From: an uncultured Desulfobacterales bacterium
GTDB lineage: Bacteria > Desulfobacterota > Desulfobacteria > Desulfobacterales > UBA11574
Length of the DNA stretch: 5,354 nt
Assembly (NCBI GenBank): GCA_937925895.1
Contig: CALANC010000133.1
Span: forward strand, 1 to 5,354
Direction of reading: 5' to 3'
In this document: piece by piece, positions 1-4,982 of the stretch
Position numbering within the stretch: position 1 is the first letter of the stretch
How the letters are laid out: every line of letters begins with the position of its first letter
Position numbers and translations under genes: made by a program
Notes under the pieces: model-generated
The model's input: only the letters and a program-made list of their open reading frames with translations
Databases searched by the model: none
Told to the model about the DNA's origin: nothing

Positions 1-775
1 TGGTTGCCATTACGGAGATTCCCACTCCTATCTCTACAATTAAAATCCCATGGGATCTTGCCGTCACCGAATCAACATGGAGTATGGTTGCAAGGGCCCC
101 GTAATCTAAAAAGTTGAGTCCCAATAACATACACAAAGCACCGGTGCTGGCATAAATCAGAACTCCGAGGGCACAAAACAGTGCATGCACTTTTTCTCGC
201 ATGCGGCCAAGGGCCGTTCTCATATCATAAGAGATGGACAGCAGAATAATACTGGCACCCAATATAACCCCGCCTTGAAATCCTCCGCCTGGACTGTGGT
301 GTCCGTGGGCAATAACATATAGGCCAAAAAGCTGGATAAAGGGGATCAGCAGGCGGCAAGTGGTTTTGATGATCAGGTCATGAGGGATCCAGTGGGTATC
401 GATTCTCTCGAAGTCAGCTAAATCCTGAGAAAGCTTGCCGCCTTTTTTAATGCGAATCGTTACGCCGCTGGGTAGGTGGCGATAGAGCCTCTGCTCAGAG
501 CGCCTACTTTTAAAATTTCGCAAAAGAAAAAAACAGGCTACCCCGGCTGCGAAAACAACTGTCGTTTCAAACATGGTGTCATAACTTCGATAATCGGCCA
601 GCACGGCGGTAACGATATTGGGTACCGACGTTTCGTCCATGGTTTTTTCTATATAATGGGGAGAGACATGGATGTTGGCGGGGGATTGTGGGTCTGCCCA
701 GGGCGGGAAGTCAACCGTGGCATACATCAGAAAAGCGCCGGTTAAAAAAGCAATGATAAATCCTACTGCCTTCAA
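1..775 (-). CDS. mnhB: Mrp/Mbh-type antiporter subunit: MbhE-like domain fused to MnhB domain (3' end cut by window)
   Basis: Integral membrane subunit of a multisubunit cation/H+ antiporter; 258 codons are present and the C-terminus lies beyond the left edge. Residues 1-20 form a membrane segment. Residues 51-70 carry the MbhE signature (V51-PNIVTAVLADYRSYDT, then E70), followed by a second helix near 71-86. From about residue 130 comes the MnhB domain (PF04039 type), with the hallmark H157-GHHSPGGGFQGG-V170 stretch and further helices at about 170-182 and 198-220. The start is TTG, chosen because it overlaps the upstream stop (ATTGA), an AGGAGG lies 8 bases before it, and residues 2-20 already form the expected first helix; the first ATG is at codon 17, inside that helix. 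The same domain order occurs in the C-terminus of MrpA plus MrpB, and in archaeal MbhE plus MbhF. Family assignment is firm; the transported ion (Na+ or other) cannot be read from the sequence. Confidence 0.92.
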   Translation of the reverse strand, partial: MKAVGFIIAFLTGAFLMYATVDFPPWADPQSPANIHVSPHYIEKTMDETSVPNIVTAVLADYRSYDTMFETTVVFAAGVACFFLLRNFKSRRSEQRLYRHLPSGVTIRIKKGGKLSQDLADFERIDTHWIPHDLIIKTTCRLLIPFIQLFGLYVIAHGHHSPGGGFQGGVILGASIILLSISYDMRTALGRMREKVHALFCALGVLIYASTGALCMLLGLNFLDYGALATILHVDSVTARSHGILIVEIGVGISVMAT

Positions 776-1017
776 TCTTTCGTCCTCCTGGTGGTTCGAA
801 AAACCGCTGCTACAAAAAAGACCGTACTCACACCCGCTCCCACAGAGGCTTCTGTAAAGGCTACATCCACCGCCCCCATAATGGCCCACAGCAGACACAT
901 CATGAAACTGTAAGCCCCGAATAGAACGGCGGCCCCTAATAAATCTTTTATGGTAATGGCGCCAACAGCGGCGACAACAACCAGAGTCAGGATTGCCAGA
1001 TCCAGCTGCCAGATCAT
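772..1017 (-). CDS. DUF4040 / MbhD-type antiporter subunit (stand-alone piece of MrpA C-terminus)
   Basis: An 81-residue membrane protein with three predicted helices (about 5-22, 27-49, 58-74) and a basic C-terminus. The motif D51-VAFTEASVGAG-V63 is the signature of the DUF4040/MbhD family. In full-length MrpA/MnhA this unit forms part of the C-terminus; here, as in membrane-bound hydrogenases, it is a separate small gene. Its probable role is to help form the membrane ion path between the small MnhE/F/G subunits and the large antiporter-like subunits. ATG at 1017 is 3 bases after the mnhG stop, with AGGAGG 6 bases upstream; its own stop overlaps the TTG of the next gene, so translation is probably coupled on both sides. 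E56 within the motif is a charged membrane residue that fits a role in ion transfer (inference). Identification rests on the motif, length and operon position. Confidence 0.9.
   Translation of the reverse strand: MIWQLDLAILTLVVVAAVGAITIKDLLGAAVLFGAYSFMMCLLWAIMGAVDVAFTEASVGAGVSTVFFVAAVFRTTRRTKD
784..789 (-). promoter_or_regulatory. Shine-Dalgarno site deciding the TTG start of the MbhE-MnhB gene
   Basis: A perfect AGGAGG on the minus strand lies inside the last codons of the DUF4040 gene, 8 bases before TTG at 775. No ATG or GTG lies at a suitable distance. This supports translation from TTG, coupled to the preceding gene. Confidence 0.75.
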
Positions 1018-1020
1018 CGA

Positions 1021-1344
1021 CTACCTCCTTCTTTCTTCCTTGGTCCAGGGGCTAAGGCCGGCATTAACACCAGCATCCACAATCCCGTGTACCGCTGTCG
1101 GGCTGGAAAGGAAAACAAATACCATGATTAAAATAATCTTGAGGCTGGTCAACAGACCACCAAGGGAAAAATGGTGTAGATTAAATAGAGACAGAGCAAT
1201 CATTATCAAGAGCGATCCCATGGTGTCCAGCTTGCCGGCTGGATGAAGACGTGAATAGAAATCCGGAAAGCGGATGATGCCTACAGCACCACCGGTGAAA
1301 AAGATCAGCCCGCAAATTAACAGCAATGTTACTATGATATTCAT
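1021..1344 (-). CDS. mnhG: Monovalent cation/H+ antiporter subunit G (MnhG/MrpG/MbhC family)
   Basis: A 107-residue small membrane subunit of the Mrp/Mbh complex with three helices (about 3-22, 42-56, 63-80). The family hallmark is at residues 22-41: G22-IIRFPDFYSRLHPAGKLD-T41. The second conserved block S80-SPTAVHGIVDA-G92 matches the usual NPTA-H region at the end of helix three. The length is ordinary for the family. The start is fixed: an in-frame TAA lies directly before ATG 1344. There is no convincing Shine-Dalgarno sequence, unlike the next two genes. It is separated from mnhF by 55 bases, the only real gap in the operon from mnhE on, and is followed 3 bases later by the DUF4040 gene. 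MnhG works with MnhE and MnhF in the small-subunit part of the complex. Confidence 0.95.
   Translation of the reverse strand: MNIIVTLLLICGLIFFTGGAVGIIRFPDFYSRLHPAGKLDTMGSLLIMIALSLFNLHHFSLGGLLTSLKIILIMVFVFLSSPTAVHGIVDAGVNAGLSPWTKEERRR
1024..1029 (-). promoter_or_regulatory. Shine-Dalgarno site of the DUF4040 gene inside the mnhG 3' end
   Basis: AGGAGG on the minus strand is formed by the last arginine codons of mnhG, 6 bases before ATG at 1017. The ribosome site therefore lies within the upstream coding sequence, which indicates coupled translation. Confidence 0.75.
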
Positions 1345-1399
1345 TTACAAAGCCCGCAAATTTTCAGGTTTTCGAAAAACGGATAAACCGGTAAACCCG

Positions 1400-1681
1400 T
1401 TATGATAGTTCATCATGCAAGCCTTTTCTCTTATGAAAGTATTTCGAGGCTGCCAGCACGGCGATAAAATTTAACATGGCATATGCCAGGGCAATATCCA
1501 CGAACATGTCCACCCGATCATAGATAAGACCGATAAGGATCAGTAATACCACGGTCTTGCTCCCAATGGCATTCGCGCCGATCAAACGGTCCAATACAGT
1601 GGGCCCGAAGATGGCACGATACAACGATATTACCATCAGGAAGCTTAGGTAAAGACCGAAATATAAAAAAATTTGATCCAT
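1400..1681 (-). CDS. mnhF: Monovalent cation/H+ antiporter subunit F (MnhF/MrpF/MbhB family)
   Basis: A 93-residue membrane protein with three helices (about 5-23, 36-54, 61-78) and a short charged tail. The conserved G26-PTVLDRLIGAN-A38 block and the D62-IALAYAMLNFIA-V75 block identify it as MnhF. At the end of the first block, as I recall the Bacillus and Staphylococcus homologues, an Asp follows the hydrophobic pair (VALD/MALD); this protein has Asn37, and carries K42 shortly after. The other charged residues, D31, R32 and D62, are kept. The ATG overlaps the mnhE stop by one base (TAATG), with GGTGA 6 bases before it, so it is probably translated by coupling to mnhE. It acts in the inner membrane with MnhE and MnhG. 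The family call is firm; whether N37 matters is unknown. Confidence 0.95.
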   Translation of the reverse strand: MDQIFLYFGLYLSFLMVISLYRAIFGPTVLDRLIGANAIGSKTVVLLILIGLIYDRVDMFVDIALAYAMLNFIAVLAASKYFHKRKGLHDELS

Positions 1682-2193
1682 TATCCTTCACCAAATGCCT
1701 TGGCTATTCTTGATTCCATCTCACCCGGCAGGCCTTTTCTGGATTTCTCATCAATGGCATGTACATTGAATTCTCCATCAATGGAAACATCCACCGTGAT
1801 CGTTCCGGGCGTAAGCGTGATGGAATGGGCAAAGGTCACAAGAGAGATATCGCTTTGCAACTTGCTTTGAAAATTTATAATTTGGGGGTCTATAAGATCA
1901 TGCAGCTTTGGATGAAATGTCAGATACAAAAGATGAAGATTGGCCAAGAAGATCTGATAAAGCAGCCAAGGGATATATCGAATAAATCGCATCCATGCCA
2001 CTGGCAAACCTCTTATCTTTGGTGAGTCGAAAATGAGATCTCCAGAAAAATATGCAACGATTGCACATGATATGACCCCGAGGCTTAGATGAAACGCGTC
2101 AAACTTACCGGATAGAAGGACCCAGACGACAACCATAATAAAAAAGGTTAGGAGGAAAGAGAAGATTTTCTTTTTGGCGGGGGAATGGGTCAT
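1681..2193 (-). CDS. mnhE: Monovalent cation/H+ antiporter subunit E (MnhE/MrpE/MbhA family)
   Basis: A 170-residue subunit, normal length for the family, and the first antiporter gene of the operon. Hydrophobic segments lie at about 10-27, 33-54 and 66-92, followed by a soluble C-terminal domain. The family motif S124-ITLTPGTITVD-V136 and the following H145-AID are clear. In known Mrp systems MnhE is needed for assembly and full activity and lies with F and G at one end of the complex. ATG 2193 follows the end of the second kinase gene by 20 bases. The region before it is A-rich without an obvious Shine-Dalgarno sequence, so initiation may depend on ribosomes arriving from the upstream gene (inference). 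The 3' end overlaps mnhF by one base. Confidence 0.95.
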   Translation of the reverse strand: MTHSPAKKKIFSFLLTFFIMVVVWVLLSGKFDAFHLSLGVISCAIVAYFSGDLIFDSPKIRGLPVAWMRFIRYIPWLLYQIFLANLHLLYLTFHPKLHDLIDPQIINFQSKLQSDISLVTFAHSITLTPGTITVDVSIDGEFNVHAIDEKSRKGLPGEMESRIAKAFGEG

Positions 2194-2213
2194 TTTTATT
2201 TTTGATATTTGGT

Positions 2214-2828
2214 TCAGGTTACGAGTTCATATACAAGTTTTTCTGCCTTATCCATGCTCAGCCTGCTCATGTTTAAGAAAAGATGATAAAGCGTCAGATC
2301 ATCATAGTCCTTTCTGCCGAAGTAACTATATAGATTAGCACGCCTTTTATCCATCCTTTTGACAGCTTGAACAGCCTTTGTGTGTGAAAGGTTGTAATTA
2401 TCCGCCATGAATTGAATTCGGTCCTTTTCATCAGCGATAAGGAGAAAGTGGTAAGCTTCATCGAAATCTTCTAAAATGTATTGCCCCCCTCTTCCAACGA
2501 TAACGGCATTTCCTTCCTTGGCCATCCGGGTTATGATCGTCTTTAGCAATTCAACATATTTAAATCCATCAATATATGTCTGTTTGTCATTTAAAGGGCG
2601 TTCCATAAAGCTCTTTTCAAGGGGGGACAATTTGTAAATATATCTTTGCAACCTGCCGCCCGGTTCCATTTCAATGATTTTTTCCAAATCAGGTGAAACA
2701 TTTAATTCAACCGCAGCCCTATCGATGCTGTCTTCATCAGCATAAAAATACCCTAATTTATCGGCAATTCGTTTACCCAATGTTTTTCCGCCGGTACCAA
2801 ATTGCCTGGAGATAGTGAAAACCGACAT
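2214..2828 (-). CDS. Cytidylate kinase-like protein (Cytidylate_kin2 family), copy next to mnhE
   Basis: A 204-residue soluble P-loop protein of the cytidylate-kinase-like family (PF13189 type). The N-terminal T5-ISRQFGTGGKTLG-K19 is the nucleotide-binding loop; K15-T16 are the expected phosphate-contacting residues, but the first glycine of a classical Walker A is Q9. V111-GRGGQYIL-E120 and L129-LIADEKDRI-Q139 match central strands, and R162-RANLYSYFGRKDY-D176 matches the arginine-rich lid region of CMP kinases. The protein is of ordinary length and all these blocks are intact, so an active phosphotransferase is likely, but the substrate is unknown: true cytidylate kinase (cmk) looks different and this family is not proven to phosphorylate CMP. 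It is clearly paralogous to the gene at 2974-3585. ATG 2828 has a strong AGGAGG 5 bases upstream. It ends 20 bases before mnhE and probably shares its transcript. Confidence 0.9.
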   Translation of the reverse strand: MSVFTISRQFGTGGKTLGKRIADKLGYFYADEDSIDRAAVELNVSPDLEKIIEMEPGGRLQRYIYKLSPLEKSFMERPLNDKQTYIDGFKYVELLKTIITRMAKEGNAVIVGRGGQYILEDFDEAYHFLLIADEKDRIQFMADNYNLSHTKAVQAVKRMDKRRANLYSYFGRKDYDDLTLYHLFLNMSRLSMDKAEKLVYELVT

Positions 2829-2833
2829 GCAAA

Positions 2834-2839
2834 CCTCCT
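2834..2839 (-). promoter_or_regulatory. Shine-Dalgarno site of the second kinase gene
   Basis: AGGAGG, extended by GT-like pairing on its 3' side, lies 5 bases before ATG 2828 on the minus strand. It is the strongest ribosome site in the left half and suggests good translation of this gene. Confidence 0.7.
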
Positions 2840-2850
2840 TTCCTCAATAC

Positions 2851-2865
2851 CAATCATTCTGATTG
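2851..2865 (-). repeat. Small perfect hairpin in the leader of the second kinase gene
   Basis: Two 6-base arms (CAATCA / TGATTG) enclose a 3-base loop, 11 bases upstream of the Shine-Dalgarno site at 2834-2839. There is no T-run after it, so it is not a terminator. It could stabilise the leader RNA or be a protein-binding dyad. The function is unproven. Confidence 0.35.
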
Positions 2866-2902
2866 TTTCCCTCAAAGGCCGACCGAACAAAAAGCCCATC
2901 AT

Positions 2903-2933
2903 ATCATAATCGATTCATGTTCTTTATGACCAA
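2903..2933 (-). promoter_or_regulatory. Possible weak internal promoter before the second kinase gene
   Basis: On the minus strand TTGGTC (2933-2928) is followed after 19 bases by TATGAT (2908-2903, 5 of 6 to the -10 consensus), within the 145-base gap between the kinase genes. The spacing is longer than ideal and the -35 is partial. If real, it would let the second kinase and mnhE onward be transcribed without the first kinase gene. Confidence 0.25.
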
Positions 2934-2973
2934 AGCATGAATTTGTATACTATCTTACAATATCAAGAATCCT

Positions 2974-3585
2974 TTATTCCTGAACCAAAACAATGACCTC
3001 CTTTAGAGCTTGTTCTAAAGTCAGTCTGCTCATATTCAGTCCAAGATGGTAGAGGTGCGGCTGATTGTAATCCTCCCGGCCAAAGTTTTTGTATAAATTA
3101 GATCTTCTGGTTTCTCCCTGCTTGACAGCTTTCTTGGCCTTTGCCTCGGACATATCGTAAAACTGCTGCATAAATTTAATTCTATCTTGCCAATCAGCTA
3201 TGAGGAGAATGTGATAAGCTTCTGTAAAATCGTGCAAAATATACTGCCCACCGCGTCCCAAAAGCACTACATTATCCTGTTTGGCAAAATTCTTTATAAC
3301 TTTATGAAGTAATTCAACATATTTTTTTTCATCAATATAACCCTTGTCGGCACCGATGATTCGTTCTATATATCCCGAACTTAACATCACTGAAATTAAT
3401 TTGGAGAGTTTGCTGCCAGCCGTCCTTTCCATAGATATTATCGAGTCTACCGAGACACGAGATTCTTTTGATAATTCATGAATGATAATGTCATCAAGAA
3501 ATCGATAATTAAGTTCCTTGGCAATCATTTGTCCCAGAGTTTTTCCTCCTGCCCCGAATTGACGGGATATAGTGATAACAGACAT
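2974..3585 (-). CDS. Cytidylate kinase-like protein (Cytidylate_kin2 family), upstream copy
   Basis: A 203-residue soluble P-loop protein and the most upstream gene of the minus-strand cluster. It shares the blocks of its neighbour: T5-ISRQFGAGGKTLG-Q19 at the nucleotide site, L109-GRGGQYIL-H118, L128-IADWQDRI-K137, and R160-RSNLYKNFGREDY-N174 in the lid region. By eye about half of the residues match the copy at 2214-2828; the middle (about 32-88) is the most divergent part and probably forms the acceptor-nucleotide lobe, so the two may differ in substrate or partner (inference). ATG 3585 is preceded by GGGGAGG, but only 2 bases from the GGAGG core to the ATG, closer than usual. The gene is separated from the next by 145 bases with no terminator seen. 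The phosphate acceptor is unknown for this family. Confidence 0.9.
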   Translation of the reverse strand: MSVITISRQFGAGGKTLGQMIAKELNYRFLDDIIIHELSKESRVSVDSIISMERTAGSKLSKLISVMLSSGYIERIIGADKGYIDEKKYVELLHKVIKNFAKQDNVVLLGRGGQYILHDFTEAYHILLIADWQDRIKFMQQFYDMSEAKAKKAVKQGETRRSNLYKNFGREDYNQPHLYHLGLNMSRLTLEQALKEVIVLVQE

Positions 3586-3676
3586 AACCTCCCCTTTTAA
3601 ATAATCTAATTGGTTAAAAAAATCCAGTCCCGAAGGGCATGATCAGATCCTCAGGTATGCACATTTTGAGGTGAGT

Positions 3677-3705
3677 CTCCATGGGCGCAATCTATGTTCA
3701 TGGAG
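3677..3705. repeat. Inverted repeat upstream of the kinase/antiporter cluster
   Basis: Perfect 7-base arms CTCCATG (3677-3683) and CATGGAG (3699-3705) are separated by 15 bases, about 90 bases upstream of the first kinase start. The geometry (arm centres about 22 bases apart, two helical turns) would suit a dimeric regulator. There is no T-run, so it is not a terminator. It may be chance at this length. Confidence 0.35.
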
Positions 3706-3904
3706 GCTAAATGATTGAAGCGACAAATCAAAAACAAATAAACTAGATAACAAAATGCACATTGAAACTGAGGTCAGCAGAGCAAAAAATATTTCACACT
3801 TTAATTGGTCTGAATAGAAAATTAGCTTTCAAAAAGAAAATCTATATTTGGTAGACTATTATAAGGAATTTTGCCTGTCAAATGAAATATTGGTTAGAAT
3901 ATAG

Positions 3905-4072
3905 CTGGCGGGAAAGGTTTATGTTGTTGGAGTTATTGGAGAATAGGCGCAAACACAATATGTGGATATCGATGGAAAAGATGAGCGTTTACGATTTAGG
4001 GTTAAAACCGATACCCATTATTTAATATCAGGAAATAGGCAAAACCACAAGATATCGATTTTTGGGAATGGA
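3905..4072 (+). pseudogene. Possible remnant of a coding sequence, interrupted by stops
   Basis: One plus-strand frame reads as protein-like sequence: LAGKVYVVGVIGE, then TAG at 3944, then 42 open codons beginning AQTQYVDIDGKDERL and continuing to a TGA at 4073. The composition (beta-strand-like, charged alternation) looks more like a decayed gene than the surrounding AT-rich DNA. No family is recognised, there is no start or ribosome site, and open stretches of this length also occur by chance. Confidence 0.2.
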
Positions 4073-4137
4073 TGAAAAGGGTTGACACGCTGACAGATAC
4101 CTTGCCAAGAGCACATCCTGATACTGCTTATTTCTGA

Positions 4138-4173
4138 TTACAGATATCATAAATGACAGCTGTTAAGTCAAAT
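4138..4173 (+). repeat. Short direct repeat, copy A (downstream side of the cysteine-rich gene)
   Basis: This 36-base segment is made of TTACAGATATCATA, a 2-base insert, TGACAGCTGTT, a 2-base insert, and GTCAAAT. Apart from the two inserts it matches the segment at 4542-4573 at 31 of 32 bases. Weaker similarity continues outward: ACCTTGCCA lies about 39 bases before it and TGTGAAACC follows it, as also in the other copy. Confidence 0.7.
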
Positions 4174-4199
4174 CTGCCCTGTGAAACCTGAAATAAAGT

Positions 4200-4442
4200 C
4201 TATTTCTTAAGTTTCTTCGCTAGGTACACTCGCAAGGAGCATTCGCAAAGGTGCACATCACCAAACGTCAACGCAAAAATACAACTTGATGGGTTTTCCT
4301 CAAGACATTCGAGATAGTTTTCGTGTCCAACATCCTTTGCCATGCAAAGTCGTTCAAAACCAGATTCTGCACACTTGAAATCCTTCGGACACTGTATGTT
4401 TGCCATGAGTTGTTCAATTTTCTTCCTATCTTCCTCTTTCAT
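4200..4442 (-). CDS. Small cysteine-rich conserved-type protein, unknown function
   Basis: An 80-residue, mostly hydrophilic protein without signal peptide or membrane helix. It has seven cysteines: C18, C24, C33, C46, C54, C66 and C68. The spacing (C-x5-C-x8-C, then C-x7-C and a final C-x-C) suggests a metal or iron-sulfur binding fold rather than random composition. The basic C-terminus ends K76-KLKK. Coding quality is better than in the DNA on either side. Short proteins of this look (a CPKDFKC-like start and an LCxC-LR-YL end) are, as I recall, common in Desulfobacterota and unnamed; this was not checked. ATG 4442 has only a weak purine stretch (GGAACGAAAGG) before it. It stands alone, flanked by repeats A and B, and no function is proposed beyond likely metal or redox-sensitive structure. 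Confidence 0.75.
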   Translation of the reverse strand: MKEEDRKKIEQLMANIQCPKDFKCAESGFERLCMAKDVGHENYLECLEENPSSCIFALTFGDVHLCECSLRVYLAKKLKK

Positions 4443-4541
4443 GCCTTTCGTTCCGTGGATTATTCACTCGATTCAGTTGTTTACCTATATGATACATCCT
4501 TTAAAAATTGGCACCTTGCCAGTATTCAAAATCCGGCATTT

Positions 4542-4573
4542 TTACAGATATCATATAACAGCTGTTGTCAAAT
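4542..4573 (+). repeat. Short direct repeat, copy B (upstream side of the cysteine-rich gene)
   Basis: A 32-base segment matching 4138-4173 at all but one aligned base, with two 2-base gaps. Read on the minus strand it begins with a perfect TTGACA (4571-4566) and lies about 100 bases upstream of ATG 4442, so it could include a -35 element for that gene. The possible -10 (TATCTG, 15-base spacing) is weak. Confidence 0.7.
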
Positions 4574-4728
4574 TAAGATAGTCCTTTCTTTAAAATATTG
4601 TGAAACCATCTATGCCAACGACAATTTAGACTTATGATTTTGTAGGAAGGTTTTGATTATTGTTCCTAAGCTTAAATATCGTTGAGTTGTAGCTGATATG
4701 CAAAGAGCACAAGATGTGGATTCGGGTT

Positions 4729-4755
4729 CCCTGGTTAAAAAGCAATAAACCAGGG
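4729..4755. repeat. Strong inverted repeat / hairpin in the intergenic region
   Basis: Perfect 8-base arms CCCTGGTT (4729-4736) and AACCAGGG (4748-4755) enclose 11 bases. Beyond a 2-by-2 mismatch the stem can extend by GG/CC pairs (4725-4726 with 4758-4759). Neither strand has a T-run after it, so it does not look like a rho-independent terminator. It could be an operator dyad or a structured RNA element. Confidence 0.5.
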
Positions 4756-4971
4756 CCCCAAGCTAGAGAAATCAAGGCACGGAATTTTCAAGACTTCGGT
4801 TTGACATCACTAATCGTGCAATATGAGGAAAAACCAGAAAAGGGCGTGGCATTGATATGAAATGGAGATAACCACCTTGCTCGAACCTGCAATAAGAAAA
4901 TAATCATGATCTTTTGTTAAAAAAGCCATCCTTTAAAGATATTGGATATTCCTTTTTACTCGAAATCCCAT

Positions 4972-4982
4972 CGGGTTACCCG
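4972..4982. promoter_or_regulatory. Palindrome next to a possible -35 of the EF-hand gene
   Basis: CGGGT-T-ACCCG is a perfect 5+1+5 dyad, placed one base before TTGACT (4984-4989). A weak -10 (TATTGA, 5007-5012) follows at 17 bases. The arrangement fits an operator at a promoter, but the -10 matches the consensus at only 3 of 6 positions. Confidence 0.25.

Larger units (their letters stand above)
3586..4199. other. AT-rich region without a confident gene
   Basis: This 614-base stretch lies between the two minus-strand genes ending/starting at 4200 and 3585 and must hold the promoter of the kinase/antiporter cluster, although no good -35/-10 pair was found. It contains an inverted repeat (3677-3705), an interrupted coding-like stretch (3905-4072), and one copy of a short direct repeat (4138-4173). 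A 47-codon plus-strand reading frame (3882-4025) has an ATG but no good ribosome site and no recognisable motif, so it is not called as a gene. Confidence 0.6.

Noticed and set aside
476..745. Plus-strand open frames across 476-857
   Set aside because: They lie antisense to the MbhE-MnhB and DUF4040 genes, whose minus-strand frames carry clear family motifs. The plus-strand translations show none and have no ribosome sites.
950..1246. Plus-strand open frame of 98 codons
   Set aside because: It is antisense to the DUF4040 gene and mnhG, which are certain by motif.
1673..2025. Plus-strand open frames of 65 and 88 codons
   Set aside because: They are shadows of mnhE on the other strand, with no recognisable domain.
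3618..3642. GC-rich CCCTTCGGG followed by a T-run on the minus strand, terminator-like
   Set aside because: The stem is only 3 base pairs (CCC/GGG), the T-run begins several bases later, and it lies just upstream of the first kinase start. This is too weak for a terminator.
4323..4637. Plus-strand open frames of 104 and 79 codons
   Set aside because: They overlap the cysteine-rich minus-strand gene in antisense and run into repeat B. Composition is low in charged residues and irregular, and there is no ribosome site.
4801..4827. TTGACA with TATGAG on the plus strand
   Set aside because: Spacing is 15 bases, the -10 is poor, and no gene starts within 190 bases downstream.
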